A stretch of DNA of 64,000 nt from Citrobacter sp. MGH106. Its GTDB lineage: Bacteria; Pseudomonadota; Gammaproteobacteria; Enterobacterales; Enterobacteriaceae. The stretch's first letter is position 1. Each line of letters opens with the position of its first letter. The notes beneath the pieces were generated by a model. It saw only the letters and a list, made by a program, of their open reading frames with translations. It ran no database searches and had not been told where the DNA came from. This document shows, piece after piece, positions 44,389 to 55,366 of this stretch. The DNA lies in the NCBI RefSeq assembly GCF_001037495.1, contig NZ_KQ089822.1, forward strand, positions 1,364,001-1,428,000, written 5' to 3'. A program made the position numbers and the translations under genes.

Positions 44389-46331
44389 CGGCATTGCTTG
44401 AGCTGAGCAATATCTGCCGCAGTTACCCGTCAGGAGAAGGGCAGGTCGAGGTGTTAAAGAACGTCTCCTTGAGCATCCAGGCCGGCGAAATGGTGGCGAT
44501 TGTCGGGGCTTCTGGCTCGGGCAAATCGACGCTGATGAACATTCTGGGATGTCTGGACAAGCCTACCAACGGGACGTATCAGGTTGCCGGGCGCGATGTT
44601 TCCACCCTGGACAGCGACGCGTTAGCGCAACTACGGCGTGAGCATTTCGGCTTCATCTTCCAGCGGTATCATTTACTCTCGCATTTAACGGCAGCGCAAA
44701 ACGTTGAGGTACCCGCGGTCTACGCCGGAACCGAGCGTAAGCAGCGGTTGGCACGAGCGCAGGAGTTGCTCCAGCGACTGGGACTGGGTGACAGGGTCGA
44801 CTATCAACCTTCCCAGCTTTCCGGTGGGCAGCAGCAGCGCGTCAGTATTGCGCGTGCGCTGATGAATGGCGGACAGGTGATTCTGGCCGATGAACCGACC
44901 GGGGCGCTGGACAGCCATTCTGGCGAAGAGGTGATGGCTATTCTGCATCAGCTGCGCGATCGTGGACATACGGTGATTATCGTAACTCACGACCCGCAGG
45001 TAGCCGCACAGGCCGAGCGAGTGATTGAAATTCGTGATGGCGAAATCGTGCGTAATCCACCGTCACAGAAACCCTCTGCAGGGCGCGGTATTGCGGAACC
45101 GACGGTGACGACGGCCTCTGGTTGGCGTCAGTTTGCCAGCGGTTTTCGTGAGGCGCTTACCATGGCGTGGCTGGCAATGGCCGCCAATAAGATGCGTACA
45201 CTGCTGACCATGCTTGGCATTATCATTGGTATTGCTTCTGTGGTCTCTATTGTGGTTGTTGGTGACGCAGCAAAACAGCTGGTGCTGGCTGATATTCGCG
45301 CTATCGGGACGAACACCATTGATATCTACCCCGGCAAAGATTTCGGTGATGATGACCCACAGTATCAGCAGGCGCTGAAATATGACGACTTAGTCGCCAT
45401 TCAGAAGCAGCCCTGGGTGAGTTCCGTTACGCCTGCGGTGTCGAAGAATTTGCGTCTGCGTTATGGAAATATCGACGTGGCGGCCAGCGCGAACGGCGTT
45501 AGTGGAGATTACTTTAACGTTTATGGCATGACGTTTAGCGAAGGGAACACTTTTAACGCAGAACAGTTAAATGGTCGGGCACAGGTGGTGGTGCTTGACA
45601 GCAATACCCGACGCCAACTCTTCCCCAATAAAGCGCAGGTGGTGGGAGAAGTTATCCTGGTGGGAAATATGCCTGCCACCGTGATTGGGGTCGCCGAAGA
45701 GAAGCAGTCGATGTTTGGCAGCAGCAAGATCCTGCGGGTCTGGTTGCCTTACAGCACCATGTCCGGGCGGATCATGGGGCAATCGTGGCTGAACTCTATT
45801 ACCGTGCGTGTTAAGGATGGTTTCGACAGCGCGCAGGCGGAGCAGCAACTGACCCGACTGTTGTCGTTGCGCCATGGTAAAAAAGATTTCTTCACCTGGA
45901 ACATGGACGGCGTCTTGAAAACCGCCGAAAAAACCACACGTACTTTACAGTTGTTCCTGACTCTGGTTGCGGTGATTTCCCTGGTGGTCGGCGGAATAGG
46001 TGTGATGAACATTATGCTGGTTTCCGTGACTGAACGAACGCGTGAAATTGGCATTCGTATGGCGGTTGGTGCGCGTGCCAGTGATGTGCTGCAGCAGTTC
46101 TTAATTGAAGCAGTGCTGGTGTGTCTGGTCGGTGGGGCGTTAGGTATTAGCCTGTCGATGCTAATCGCTTTTACGTTGCAACTTTTTCTGCCTGGATGGG
46201 AAATTGGATTCTCTCCTTTTGCCCTGCTGACGGCTTTCCTGTGCTCAACGGCGACCGGCGTTTTGTTTGGCTGGCTGCCTGCGCGTAATGCGGCGCGGCT
46301 TGATCCCGTCGATGCTTTGGCGCGTGAATAA
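44385..46331 (+). CDS. macB: Macrolide export ATP-binding/permease protein MacB
   Basis: A 648-residue ABC half-transporter. N-terminal ATPase: Walker [10 protein letters not shown], signature [15 protein letters not shown], Walker [13 protein letters not shown]. Then four spans with a large periplasmic domain between span 1 (near residue 275) and the last three. With MacA and TolC it expels macrolides, enterotoxin STII and porphyrins. Start codon overlaps the macA stop. Confidence 0.98.
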   Translation: MTALLELSNICRSYPSGEGQVEVLKNVSLSIQAGEMVAIVGASGSGKSTLMNILGCLDKPTNGTYQVAGRDVSTLDSDALAQLRREHFGFIFQRYHLLSHLTAAQNVEVPAVYAGTERKQRLARAQELLQRLGLGDRVDYQPSQLSGGQQQRVSIARALMNGGQVILADEPTGALDSHSGEEVMAILHQLRDRGHTVIIVTHDPQVAAQAERVIEIRDGEIVRNPPSQKPSAGRGIAEPTVTTASGWRQFASGFREALTMAWLAMAANKMRTLLTMLGIIIGIASVVSIVVVGDAAKQLVLADIRAIGTNTIDIYPGKDFGDDDPQYQQALKYDDLVAIQKQPWVSSVTPAVSKNLRLRYGNIDVAASANGVSGDYFNVYGMTFSEGNTFNAEQLNGRAQVVVLDSNTRRQLFPNKAQVVGEVILVGNMPATVIGVAEEKQSMFGSSKILRVWLPYSTMSGRIMGQSWLNSITVRVKDGFDSAQAEQQLTRLLSLRHGKKDFFTWNMDGVLKTAEKTTRTLQLFLTLVAVISLVVGGIGVMNIMLVSVTERTREIGIRMAVGARASDVLQQFLIEAVLVCLVGGALGISLSMLIAFTLQLFLPGWEIGFSPFALLTAFLCSTATGVLFGWLPARNAARLDPVDALARE

Positions 46332-46354
46332 CGTGTTGTATTGCATAGGAAATA

Positions 46355-46383
46355 AAAATGCCAGCCTCCGGGGCTGGCATTTT
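46355..46383. terminator. Bidirectional terminator between macB and cspD
   Basis: AAAATGCCAGCC pairs with GGCTGGCATTTT around a 5-nt loop, with A-run and T-run on either side, so it serves both convergent genes. Confidence 0.9.
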
Positions 46384-46415
46384 GTCTGCGGGATGTACAC
46401 AATGAGACAGAAGAG

Positions 46416-46640
46416 CTATGCGACAGCTTCTGCTTCAATGACAGGCACGATGACGCTGGCGTGATTGCCTTTTGGCCCCTGGTGGACATCAAACTGGACA
46501 GACTGTCCGGCTTTTAGCGTTCTGTAACCATCCATCTGAATGGTGGAGTAATGGGCGAAGATATCTTCGCCACCGCCTTCAGGGCAGATGAAACCAAACC
46601 CTTTGGCATTGTTGAACCACTTAACAGTACCCGTTTCCAT
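46416..46640 (-). CDS. cspD: Cold-shock-like protein CspD, replication inhibitor
   Basis: A 74-residue cold-shock-domain protein that binds single-stranded DNA and inhibits replication in stationary phase. RNP1 KGFGFI and RNP2 DIFAHY are present. Starts at 46640 (METGTVKWFNNAKG); the frame runs 41 codons further up without conservation. In E. coli it is divergent from clpS and a Lon substrate. Confidence 0.97.
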   Translation of the reverse strand: METGTVKWFNNAKGFGFICPEGGGEDIFAHYSTIQMDGYRTLKAGQSVQFDVHQGPKGNHASVIVPVIEAEAVA

Positions 46641-46962
46641 GCTTCGACATCCTTCGTAAATCTTATATAAGTAAGATGGAATGAACCGGTGGCGGAGTGG
46701 GGGCTGTTCAAAACCTCGCCAACTCTCGAGACTACAATTTAGAGAAATCAGGCGGGGCGTCAAGCGTCAGGCTAGTGGAATAGGGTAAAAATGCATCAAA
46801 ATTTGAAGCAGTTAACGCTATTGTCGGTTCTGTGACAGATGTCGCGAATGACACTGATAGATGATAATTATCTAATACTTGAGGTAGATTGATTGTGCGC
46901 ATAGGCTCTTGTCAGCGGCAAGTTATTCTGCCGGTAACCGTAACTGAAGATGACGACTGACA

Positions 46963-47283
46963 ATGGGTAAGACGAACGATTGGTTGGATTTCGACCTGCT
47001 GGCGGAAGACAAATTGCGCGACGCGCTAAAACCGCCATCTATGTATAAAGTGATATTAGTCAATGATGATTACACTCCGATGGAGTTTGTTATTGACGTG
47101 TTACAAAAATTCTTTTCTTATGATGTAGAACGTGCAACGCAACTGATGCTTGCTGTTCACTATCAAGGTAAAGCTATCTGCGGCGTATTTACCGCGGAAG
47201 TGGCTGAGACCAAAGTTGCGATGGTGAACAAATATGCGAGGGAGAACGAGCATCCGTTGCTGTGTACGCTGGAAAAAGCCTGA
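46963..47283 (+). CDS. clpS: ClpS, N-degron adaptor of ClpAP
   Basis: A 106-residue adaptor that delivers N-end-rule substrates to ClpA. The [15 protein letters not shown] segment carries the pocket that recognises bulky N-terminal residues, and [14 protein letters not shown] follows. Directly precedes clpA by 30 bp. Confidence 0.98.
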   Translation: MGKTNDWLDFDLLAEDKLRDALKPPSMYKVILVNDDYTPMEFVIDVLQKFFSYDVERATQLMLAVHYQGKAICGVFTAEVAETKVAMVNKYARENEHPLLCTLEKA

Positions 47284-47313
47284 ATGCAGGCATAAATATT
47301 GGGGGAGGTGCCT

Positions 47314-49590
47314 ATGCTCAATCAAGAACTGGAACTCAGTTTAAACATGGCTTTCGCCAGAGCGCGCGAGCACCGACATGAGTTTATGACCGTCGAGCAC
47401 TTGTTACTGGCATTGCTCAGTAACCCATCGGCCCGCGAAGCGCTGGAAGCGTGTTCTGTGGATTTGGTGGCGCTCCGTCAGGAACTCGAAGCCTTCATTG
47501 AACAAACCACACCCGTATTGCCTGCCAGCGAAGAAGAGCGCGACACGCAACCGACGCTGAGTTTTCAGCGTGTACTGCAACGTGCTGTCTTTCATGTTCA
47601 GTCCTCCGGGCGTAATGAAGTCACTGGCGCAAATGTGCTGGTTGCCATCTTCAGCGAGCAGGAATCTCAGGCGGCGTATCTGCTGCGTAAGCATGAAGTC
47701 AGTCGCCTGGACGTGGTGAATTTTATTTCTCATGGCACGCGCAAAGACGAACCGAGTCAGTCTTCTGATTCAGGTAATCAGCCAAATAGCGAAGAACAAG
47801 CTGGCGGGGAGGACCGTATGGAGAACTTCACCACTAACCTTAACCAGCTTGCTCGCGTGGGCGGTATTGATCCGCTCATTGGCCGGGAAAAAGAGCTGGA
47901 GCGAGCCATTCAGGTACTGTGCCGCCGCCGTAAAAACAACCCGCTGCTGGTGGGTGAGTCTGGCGTCGGGAAAACCGCGATTGCTGAAGGCCTCGCCTGG
48001 CGTATTGTCCAGGGTGACGTGCCGGAAGTCATGGCAGACTGCACGCTTTACTCGCTGGATATTGGGTCGCTGCTGGCGGGAACCAAATACCGTGGTGATT
48101 TTGAAAAACGGTTTAAAGCTCTGCTGAAACAGCTGGAACAGGATACCAACAGTATTCTGTTTATCGATGAGATCCACACCATTATAGGTGCGGGGGCTGC
48201 ATCTGGCGGCCAGGTTGATGCCGCAAACCTGATCAAACCGCTGCTGTCCAGCGGGAAGATCCGCGTGATCGGTTCGACCACCTATCAGGAGTTCAGCAAT
48301 ATTTTCGAGAAAGACCGTGCGTTAGCGCGCCGCTTCCAGAAAATCGATATTACTGAACCGTCGGTGGAAGAGACCGTGCAGATTATTAACGGTTTGAAAC
48401 CCAAATATGAAGCGCACCACGATGTTCGTTATACCGCAAAAGCAGTGCGTGCAGCGGTTGAGCTGGCGGTGAAATATATCAACGATCGTCATCTGCCGGA
48501 TAAAGCGATTGATGTGATCGATGAAGCTGGCGCCCGTGCGCGACTGATGCCGGTCAGCAAGCGCAAGAAAACCGTCAACGTAGCGGATATTGAGTCCGTT
48601 GTGGCTCGCATTGCGCGGATCCCGGAGAAGAGTGTTTCGCAGAGCGATCGAGATACGCTGAAAAATCTGGGCAACCGCCTGAAAATGCTGGTGTTCGGGC
48701 AGGATAAAGCTATTGAAGCACTGACTGAAGCGATCAAGATGAGTCGTGCAGGTCTTGGTCACGAGCATAAACCTGTCGGTTCGTTCTTGTTTGCTGGTCC
48801 GACTGGCGTCGGTAAAACCGAAGTCACGGTGCAACTGTCCAAAGCGCTGGGTATTGAACTGCTGCGTTTTGATATGTCTGAATATATGGAGCGGCATACC
48901 GTCAGCCGCCTGATTGGTGCGCCTCCGGGGTACGTTGGATTTGACCAGGGCGGTTTGTTAACGGATGCGGTGATTAAACATCCACATGCGGTACTGCTGC
49001 TGGATGAAATCGAAAAAGCGCACCCGGATGTCTTTAACCTGCTGCTGCAGGTGATGGATAACGGTACGCTGACTGACAACAACGGGCGCAAAGCGGATTT
49101 CCGCAACGTGGTGCTGGTAATGACCACGAACGCCGGGGTGCGTGAAACTGAACGTAAATCGATTGGGCTTATTCATCAGGACAACAGTACTGATGCGATG
49201 GGCGAGATCAAAAAAGTATTTACGCCGGAGTTCCGTAACCGTCTCGACAATATTATCTGGTTTGATCATCTCTCTACTGAGGTCATTCACCAGGTTGTGG
49301 ATAAATTTATTGTCGAACTTCAGGTTCAGCTGGATCAGAAAGGTGTATCTCTGGAAGTGAGTCAGGAAGCACGTGACTGGCTGGCAGAGAAAGGCTATGA
49401 CCGCGCCATGGGCGCACGCCCGATGACGCGTGTAGTCCAGGACAACCTGAAAAAACCATTGGCAAACGAACTGCTGTTCGGTTCGCTTGTGGATGGTGGG
49501 CAGGTGACAGTCGCGCTGGATAAAGAGAAAAATGAGCTGACGTATGGCTTCCAGAGTGCGCAAAAGCATAAACCGGAAGCAGCACATTAA
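47314..49590 (+). CDS. clpA: ATP-dependent Clp protease ATPase subunit ClpA
   Basis: A 758-residue Hsp100 unfoldase. Double Clp N-domain (residues 1-140), AAA+ module 1 with Walker [12 protein letters not shown]+ module 2 with GPTGVGKTE and Walker [13 protein letters not shown], and the IGL loop (KSIGLIHQD) that docks ClpP. From the start at 47314 (GGAGG upstream) it has the E. coli length; 5 upstream codons are spurious. In K-12 tRNA-Ser serW and infA follow; here CyaR follows instead. Confidence 0.98.
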   Translation: MLNQELELSLNMAFARAREHRHEFMTVEHLLLALLSNPSAREALEACSVDLVALRQELEAFIEQTTPVLPASEEERDTQPTLSFQRVLQRAVFHVQSSGRNEVTGANVLVAIFSEQESQAAYLLRKHEVSRLDVVNFISHGTRKDEPSQSSDSGNQPNSEEQAGGEDRMENFTTNLNQLARVGGIDPLIGREKELERAIQVLCRRRKNNPLLVGESGVGKTAIAEGLAWRIVQGDVPEVMADCTLYSLDIGSLLAGTKYRGDFEKRFKALLKQLEQDTNSILFIDEIHTIIGAGAASGGQVDAANLIKPLLSSGKIRVIGSTTYQEFSNIFEKDRALARRFQKIDITEPSVEETVQIINGLKPKYEAHHDVRYTAKAVRAAVELAVKYINDRHLPDKAIDVIDEAGARARLMPVSKRKKTVNVADIESVVARIARIPEKSVSQSDRDTLKNLGNRLKMLVFGQDKAIEALTEAIKMSRAGLGHEHKPVGSFLFAGPTGVGKTEVTVQLSKALGIELLRFDMSEYMERHTVSRLIGAPPGYVGFDQGGLLTDAVIKHPHAVLLLDEIEKAHPDVFNLLLQVMDNGTLTDNNGRKADFRNVVLVMTTNAGVRETERKSIGLIHQDNSTDAMGEIKKVFTPEFRNRLDNIIWFDHLSTEVIHQVVDKFIVELQVQLDQKGVSLEVSQEARDWLAEKGYDRAMGARPMTRVVQDNLKKPLANELLFGSLVDGGQVTVALDKEKNELTYGFQSAQKHKPEAAH

Positions 49591-49608
49591 ATTCTTATCT
49601 CATAACAG

Positions 49609-49635
49609 ACCGGGCGTAAATGCCCGGTTTTTTTT
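49609..49635 (+). terminator. Rho-independent terminator of clpA
   Basis: ACCGGGC and GCCCGGT pair around GTAAAT and are followed by eight T residues. Confidence 0.92.
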
Positions 49636-49668
49636 CGCCTGAAATTGGGTAATGGATGGGTCAGAGGC

Positions 49669-49754
49669 AAAAAATAAGCCTGCGTAAGGGAGATTACGCA
49701 GGCTAAGGAGGTGGTTCCTGGTACAGCTAGCATTTATGGGTTATGTTTTTCAGC
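49669..49754 (-). ncRNA. cyaR: CyaR (RyeE) Hfq-dependent small RNA
   Basis: An 86-nt segment that matches E. coli CyaR: GCTGAAAAACATAACCC at the 5' end, the target-pairing ACCAGGAACCACCTCC region, and a terminator hairpin made of AGCCTGCGTAA and TTACGCAGGCT ending in TTATTTTTT. CyaR represses ompX, luxS, nadE and others. A TATTAT -10 lies at 49763-49768, and TGTGA-N6-TCTAA at 49789-49804 is a CRP site centred near -42. It is downstream of trhP in the same orientation, as in K-12. Confidence 0.92.
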
Positions 49755-49839
49755 GAAACAGATAATACCCTTAATGAACGAAACGGTATGTGATCGGTTT
49801 CTAAGAATCTTCCGAACGCCGAAAAATATCCATAATTAA

Positions 49840-51201
49840 CTACTTAGCATGCGGATTTCGCGTGGATTCCCCGGCAAAATTACGCATTAACAAGGCATAG
49901 TTCAGATCAATATCTTGCGGTACCGGCATCCACACAGTGTAGCCATCCCCTGGAGCGACCGGCATTGCCTCGCCTTTGGCGTTTTCCATCTGCTCGAGGG
50001 TGAAATTGATATTACCCTGCGGGGTCATCAGTTCCAGGCTATCACCAACGGTGAATTTGTTTTTCACCAGTACTGCCGCCAACTCACCTTTGCGCTCGCC
50101 AGTGAATTCACCGACAAATTGCTGGCGCTCGGAAACAGAAAAACCATATTCGTAATTCTGATAGTCGTCATGTGTGTGGCGACGCAGGAAGCCTTCGGTA
50201 TATCCACGGTGCGCCAGACCTTCCAGCGTCTCTAACAGACTGGTGTCGAAAGGTTTACCGGCAGCGGCGTCATCAATCGCTTTACGGTACACCTGCGCGG
50301 TACGAGCACAGTAGTAGTAGGATTTGGTACGGCCTTCGATTTTCAGTGAATGCACACCCATTTGGGTCAGACGCTCGACATGGGCAATGGCGCGTAAATC
50401 TTTTGAATTCATGATGTAAGTACCGTGTTCGTCTTCGAATGCGGTCATATATTCGCCCGGGCGCTGAGCTTCTTCGATCATAAACACTTTGTCAGTCGGC
50501 GCACCAATACCCAACGTAGGTTCGACGTTTTGTACTGGAATAGGCTCATACTTGTGTACGATGTTGCCTACCACGTCTTCTTTACCTTCCTGCACGTTAT
50601 ATTCCCAGCGGCAGGCATTGGTACAGGTGCCCTGATTCGGATCGCGCTTGTTGATGTAGCCGGAGAGCAGGCAGCGGCCGGAGTAAGCCATGCACAACGC
50701 ACCGTGAACGAAGATCTCAATCTCCATATCCGGTACCTGATTACGGATCTCTTCAATTTCTTCCAGCGACAATTCACGGGACAGGATCACGCGGGTCAGT
50801 CCCATCTGCTTCCAGAATTTTACCGTTGCCCAGTTTACAGCGTTAGCCTGTACCGACAGGTGAATGTCCATATCCGGGAAGTTTTCGCGTACCAGCATGA
50901 TAAGACCCGGGTCGGACATGATTAAGGCATCCGGTCCCATTTCCACAACCGGTTTCAGGTCACGAATGAAAGTTTTCAGCTTGGCGTTGTGTGGGGCAAT
51001 GTTTACCACCACGTAGAATTTTTTACCCAGTTCATGGGCTTCATTAATTCCGAGCTGCAAATTTTCGTGATTGAATTCGTTGTTGCGCACGCGCAGCGAG
51101 TAACGCGGCTGGCCCGCATATACTGCATCTGCGCCATAGGCAAAAGCGTAACGCATATTTTTCAGCGTTCCCGCCGGGGAAAGGAGTTCCGGTTTAAACA
51201 T
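49840..51201 (-). CDS. trhP: tRNA 5-hydroxyuridine synthase TrhP (YegQ)
   Basis: A 453-residue U32-family protein. The U32 signature with iron-sulfur cysteines is EIFVHGALCMAYSGRCLLSG near residue 165 and CTNACRW near 190. TrhP installs 5-hydroxyuridine at tRNA position 34, with prephenate as hydroxyl source. Start at 51201 (MFKPELLSPAGTLKN) is the conserved one; 14 codons upstream are not. Forms the tail of the mdt-bae-yeg gene string. Confidence 0.97.
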   Translation of the reverse strand: MFKPELLSPAGTLKNMRYAFAYGADAVYAGQPRYSLRVRNNEFNHENLQLGINEAHELGKKFYVVVNIAPHNAKLKTFIRDLKPVVEMGPDALIMSDPGLIMLVRENFPDMDIHLSVQANAVNWATVKFWKQMGLTRVILSRELSLEEIEEIRNQVPDMEIEIFVHGALCMAYSGRCLLSGYINKRDPNQGTCTNACRWEYNVQEGKEDVVGNIVHKYEPIPVQNVEPTLGIGAPTDKVFMIEEAQRPGEYMTAFEDEHGTYIMNSKDLRAIAHVERLTQMGVHSLKIEGRTKSYYYCARTAQVYRKAIDDAAAGKPFDTSLLETLEGLAHRGYTEGFLRRHTHDDYQNYEYGFSVSERQQFVGEFTGERKGELAAVLVKNKFTVGDSLELMTPQGNINFTLEQMENAKGEAMPVAPGDGYTVWMPVPQDIDLNYALLMRNFAGESTRNPHAK

Positions 51202-51360
51202 AATTTTCTCGTTCTGATGACAGGTCAGACTCGCCTCACTCAATGAGGCGGTTAGGGGAGTGCCCCCATATTAAGGGCGGGCATTGTAGCGCTGCGGGGA
51301 AGACAGGTAAAGAAAAACGCCGGGCGACAGTTTGGCGTTACCCGGCTGATGAAGTGATAA

Positions 51361-51693
51361 TCAGGTTTTATCTTTCACCGTCTGACTTATGCCATTGGTT
51401 TTTACCGACGCAATTCCGGTATCTCGCGACTGCTCGTTTGCATACAGCTGACTGGTACCAATAACCTGATGGTTTGCCGCTTTCAGATTGAAATGCAATT
51501 TGCCGTTTGTCGCCGTTTTTTTCTCATAACGTTCGCTCAGTGGGCTGTTTACCTGGACCGAAGCGATCCCCTTTTCCGCAGCACCTTTTGTGGCGTAAAG
51601 CTCACTGGTCAGGATAGTTTCTCCATTTCCTGCCTTAAGAACAAATCGGTACTGATTATCACTGCTTTTGCTTAACTCAAACCAACCAGCCAT
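51361..51693 (-). CDS. yegP: YegP (UPF0339) protein
   Basis: A 110-residue protein made of two tandem DUF1508 repeats: WFELSKSSDNQYRFVLKAGN...LTSELYATKGAAEKGIASV and KLHFNLKAANHQVIGTSQLYANEQSRDTGIASV. Same length as E. coli YegP. Function unknown; small and soluble. Confidence 0.96.
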   Translation of the reverse strand: MAGWFELSKSSDNQYRFVLKAGNGETILTSELYATKGAAEKGIASVQVNSPLSERYEKKTATNGKLHFNLKAANHQVIGTSQLYANEQSRDTGIASVKTNGISQTVKDKT

Positions 51694-51831
51694 ATGAACT
51701 CCTTGATTAAAAATTTTATATCAAACAGTTATTAACGACAGTGTATTGCCAGTAAGAGTATGGGTGATATTCACAGAGTTGCTAGTGACGAAGGCTCCGC
51801 CAGCTGACAGAGCCATTTTAGAGAGGGATGT

Positions 51832-52554
51832 TTACGCAATTCTGCACGCATCGGCTTCCCAGCGATATCCCACGCCATAAACGGCGCGGATAAACGACTG
51901 CTCCGCGTCCAGCGACTCCAGTTTGCGGCGCAAGTTCTTGATGTGGCTGTCGATGGTGCGGTCAGTGACGACGCGATAGTCGTCATAAAGATGGTTGAGC
52001 AACTGCTCGCGCGAGAATACTTTCCCCGGTTCATGCGACAGCGTTTTGAGCAAGCGGAATTCGGCTGGCGTTAAGTCGAGCATTTTTCCACGCCACGAAG
52101 CCTGAAAACGACCTTCATCAACGATCAATGGGCTGTCAGCATCCATCTGTTGCAGCTCTCGCTGTGGCTTGCAGCGACGCAAGATCGTTTTCACCCTGGC
52201 AACGACTTCTCGCGGGCTGTAGGGCTTACAAATGTAGTCATCTGCGCCGATCTCAAGCCCCAGTAGCCTGTCTATCTCTTCAATTTTGGCGGTAACCATC
52301 ATGATGGGAACTTCAGAGAAACGACGAATTTCCCGGCACAGGGTCAGACCGTCGGTACCTGGTAGCATCAGATCCAGTAAAATCATATCGGGTGGCGTCT
52401 GTCGCACGTAAGGCAGCACCAGATCACCGTGATTGATTAGGGTTGGGGCATAGCTTGCAGCGCGCAGATAGTCGATAAGCAACTGTCCCAGCTTGGGTTC
52501 ATCTTCCACAATCAGAATACGTGGTGTGTTTTCATCAATGGGTAACTCAGTCAT
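51832..52554 (-). CDS. baeR: Envelope-stress response regulator BaeR
   Basis: A 240-residue OmpR-family regulator: receiver domain with phosphate-accepting Asp in [13 protein letters not shown] and acidic pocket EDEPKLG, then a winged-helix domain ([36 protein letters not shown]). It activates mdtABCD, acrD and spy when BaeS senses misfolded envelope proteins, indole or metals. ATGA overlap with baeS. Confidence 0.98.
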   Translation of the reverse strand: MTELPIDENTPRILIVEDEPKLGQLLIDYLRAASYAPTLINHGDLVLPYVRQTPPDMILLDLMLPGTDGLTLCREIRRFSEVPIMMVTAKIEEIDRLLGLEIGADDYICKPYSPREVVARVKTILRRCKPQRELQQMDADSPLIVDEGRFQASWRGKMLDLTPAEFRLLKTLSHEPGKVFSREQLLNHLYDDYRVVTDRTIDSHIKNLRRKLESLDAEQSFIRAVYGVGYRWEADACRIA

Positions 52555-53954
52555 ACATCTCTCTGTAAATCGCGTTCCAGCGGTAACACTACTGTAATGC
52601 TAACCCCACCAAAAGGCGAATGGGCGGCACGGATATGTCCATTATGCGCCTGGACGATATTGACGCAAATCGCCAGCCCCAGCCCGGAACCCCCGCTGGC
52701 GCGGTTACGGGACCCTTCCGTACGATAAAATCGTTCAAACAGTTTCTGCAATTGCTCCTCACTGACCCCTGGCGCTGAATCGGCGAAGGTCAACAGCACC
52801 AGCCGGTCACGTTGTTCGGCAGAAATATGCAGCCCACCGCCGCTGTCGGTGTAGCGCAGGCTGTTTTCCAGCAGATTGTTGAATAACTGCATCAGACGAT
52901 CGCGGTCACCAAATACCGTTACGCTGTCCGGGAGCGAAAGCTGGATCGTTAATCCGCGGCTGGCGAAGCGTTCGCGGAAAGCTCCGCTCGCGACTTCCAG
53001 CAACGGTATAAGATCTAACGAGGTTTTTTGGTAGGCCAGAGCCCCTTCATCAGACATCGAGAGCTGATGAAGATCGTCCACCAGTTTGGTGAGCGTACCT
53101 ACTTCGGCCTGTAGCGAGGCAACTGAGTCAGGAGTGAACTGGCGAACGCCATCCTGAATAGCTTCCAGTTCTCCGCGTAAAACTGCGAGTGGTGTGCGCA
53201 GCTCGTGAGAAATATCGGCCATAAAATCACGACGCATCTGCTGGTTCTTTTCCAGCGTACTGGCAAGCTGGTTGAAATCTTGCGCCAGTTTGCCCAGTTC
53301 ATCCGTGCTGGTGGGCGTAACTCGAGTGGTAAAATCACCTGCCGCCAGTTTGTGCGTGCCGTCTACCAGCCGCTTGACTGGCGCCAGCAGGCTTCGCGCC
53401 AGGGTAAATGTTGCCAGTGCCGCCAGCAGGGTAGAGAGCGCGACAATGAGCCAGCTGGTTCGGCGCTGCTGTTTATCAAAATTGATATCCGTATTGCGCG
53501 TTAAGCGCTCGACGGGAGAGGCGATGACAGCCCCAACTTCAGCACCGTTAACTTTTATAGGGCGGCGCATACCGTCACGGGGCACCGGGCCGCGCGGACC
53601 AACCAATACATGTGCTTTTTGATCGACAACCCAAAATTGTGTGCGCCAGCCGTGTGGGGGCATTCCCGGGCCGGGTTTGTCATCGTCATTTTCGTGTTCA
53701 AAAGAGCGCAGGATCTGAAAAACAAAGCGCTCGTTGTTGCGTAAGAAACGCCAGTTGCCGTGCTGTTCATACTGTTCGCCCAATGCGTCGCCCAGCATTT
53801 GCAGACGCTGTTCATTACCATGCTTGATGTAGTCAATAAAACCGCGTTCGAAGCTAATGCGTACGGCCCAGTGCATGCTAATCAGCAACACAATGCAGGT
53901 GGCGAAAATTGCCAGAAACAGTTTGCCGGTGATACCGGGCCGCCAGAACTTCAT
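52551..53954 (-). CDS. baeS: Sensor histidine kinase BaeS
   Basis: A 467-residue kinase: span near residues 10-30, periplasmic sensor, second span ([23 protein letters not shown] split), HAMP, HisKA with [16 protein letters not shown] and HATPase with [12 protein letters not shown] and [14 protein letters not shown]. Start 53954 overlaps the mdtD stop; the frame extends 34 codons further but inside mdtD. Confidence 0.97.
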   Translation of the reverse strand: MKFWRPGITGKLFLAIFATCIVLLISMHWAVRISFERGFIDYIKHGNEQRLQMLGDALGEQYEQHGNWRFLRNNERFVFQILRSFEHENDDDKPGPGMPPHGWRTQFWVVDQKAHVLVGPRGPVPRDGMRRPIKVNGAEVGAVIASPVERLTRNTDINFDKQQRRTSWLIVALSTLLAALATFTLARSLLAPVKRLVDGTHKLAAGDFTTRVTPTSTDELGKLAQDFNQLASTLEKNQQMRRDFMADISHELRTPLAVLRGELEAIQDGVRQFTPDSVASLQAEVGTLTKLVDDLHQLSMSDEGALAYQKTSLDLIPLLEVASGAFRERFASRGLTIQLSLPDSVTVFGDRDRLMQLFNNLLENSLRYTDSGGGLHISAEQRDRLVLLTFADSAPGVSEEQLQKLFERFYRTEGSRNRASGGSGLGLAICVNIVQAHNGHIRAAHSPFGGVSITVVLPLERDLQRDV

Positions 53955-55366
53955 CAGGTGCTCCTTTTGCGTCGTGAAATCACCGCGTTGGGTTGCGTGT
54001 CGTTCGGCACGCGGGCAAAAATGATGGCTGGCAGCGCAATAATGAGAGCAATGCACAGCCAGGTATACATAAAGACGGTATGCGTGGTGTCGCTGCCGAT
54101 AGCGATATGCTGTTGACCAAACATACCCAATAGCAGTCCGGCAATGGTAACCCCAATGCTCATTGACAGTTGCATTATCATCGAAAGCAGACTGTTGCCA
54201 CTGCTGGCGAGATCGTCAGGTAGATCTTTCAACGTCAGGGTGTTCATTGACGAAAAACGGGTTGAATTGACCATTCCTTGTAGGAATAAAACGAAGGGCA
54301 GGGCGTAATACCAGCCGAGCAGGGCGGTCGTCATCAGCAGCAGGCTGACCAGTGACAGGCCAAGCGTCGTTGCGACCAGCACCCGACGATAGCCAAATCG
54401 ATTAACGACCTGAACCACGATGCGTTTCATTCCCATACTGCCCAGTACCATTGGGATCATCATCAGACCGGCGTGAAACGGTGAAAAGCCCAGGCCAATC
54501 TGTAAAAATACCGGCGTCATAAATGGCAACATCCCGCTACCAATGCGCCCGGCAAAGCTGCCAAACAGGCCTAACGAGAAGCAAGGTGTGCGGAAAAGCT
54601 TCAGGCTAAACAGCGCCCGCGGATTGTGCCGGGCGTGTTTGAGGTATAACAGGACCGCCACTACGCCGCAGATAACGAGCGCAGCCAGAGTAATGTCTGA
54701 AATTCCGCTTCCCTTGCTGCCATCCAGAGCGAGCGTCAGCACCGCCATGCCAACTGCCAGCATCATAAAACCCGAAAGATCGAATCGTCGGGTTTGCATG
54801 GTGTAGTTGGGCATCAACATCAATGTCGCTATTGCCCCGACAATGCCGACCGGAATGTTAATCAGGAAAATCCAGTGCCAGGAGGCGTATTCAACCAGAA
54901 TGCCTCCTAACGCCGGTCCCAATAGCGGACCCACCTGACCCGGCAAGGTGACGAATGTCATTGCCGCCATATATTGTTCGCGGGGGACAATTTTCATCAC
55001 CGTTAACCTGCCGACCGGCACCATCATTGCGCCGCCAACACCTTGTAAAACGCGGGCAATGACCAGCTCATTGAGCGTATTGGACCAGGCACAAAACAGC
55101 GATCCGAGCGTAAACAGGATGATGGCGGTGAAGAAAATATTACGCACACCAATCTTATCCGCCAGCCACCCGCTGGCGGGCAGCATTACGGCCACGGTTA
55201 ATACATAGGACACAATGACCATATGCATATGCAACGGGCTTTCACCAAGGCTTTTTGCCATTGAGGGAAGCGCGGTATTGACGATGGTGGTATCCAGCGA
55301 CTGCATAAAAAAGCCAAATGCCACAATCCACAGTTGCCAGCGGGTGCTGTCAGGAAGTTCTGTCAT
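53954..55366 (-). CDS. mdtD: MFS transporter MdtD
   Basis: A 470-residue, fourteen-span DHA2-type major facilitator protein ([33 protein letters not shown]). Encoded with MdtABC but not needed for the drug resistance they confer; the E. coli protein has been linked to citrate-iron efflux. ATGA overlaps on both sides. Confidence 0.96.
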   Translation of the reverse strand: MTELPDSTRWQLWIVAFGFFMQSLDTTIVNTALPSMAKSLGESPLHMHMVIVSYVLTVAVMLPASGWLADKIGVRNIFFTAIILFTLGSLFCAWSNTLNELVIARVLQGVGGAMMVPVGRLTVMKIVPREQYMAAMTFVTLPGQVGPLLGPALGGILVEYASWHWIFLINIPVGIVGAIATLMLMPNYTMQTRRFDLSGFMMLAVGMAVLTLALDGSKGSGISDITLAALVICGVVAVLLYLKHARHNPRALFSLKLFRTPCFSLGLFGSFAGRIGSGMLPFMTPVFLQIGLGFSPFHAGLMMIPMVLGSMGMKRIVVQVVNRFGYRRVLVATTLGLSLVSLLLMTTALLGWYYALPFVLFLQGMVNSTRFSSMNTLTLKDLPDDLASSGNSLLSMIMQLSMSIGVTIAGLLLGMFGQQHIAIGSDTTHTVFMYTWLCIALIIALPAIIFARVPNDTQPNAVISRRKRST

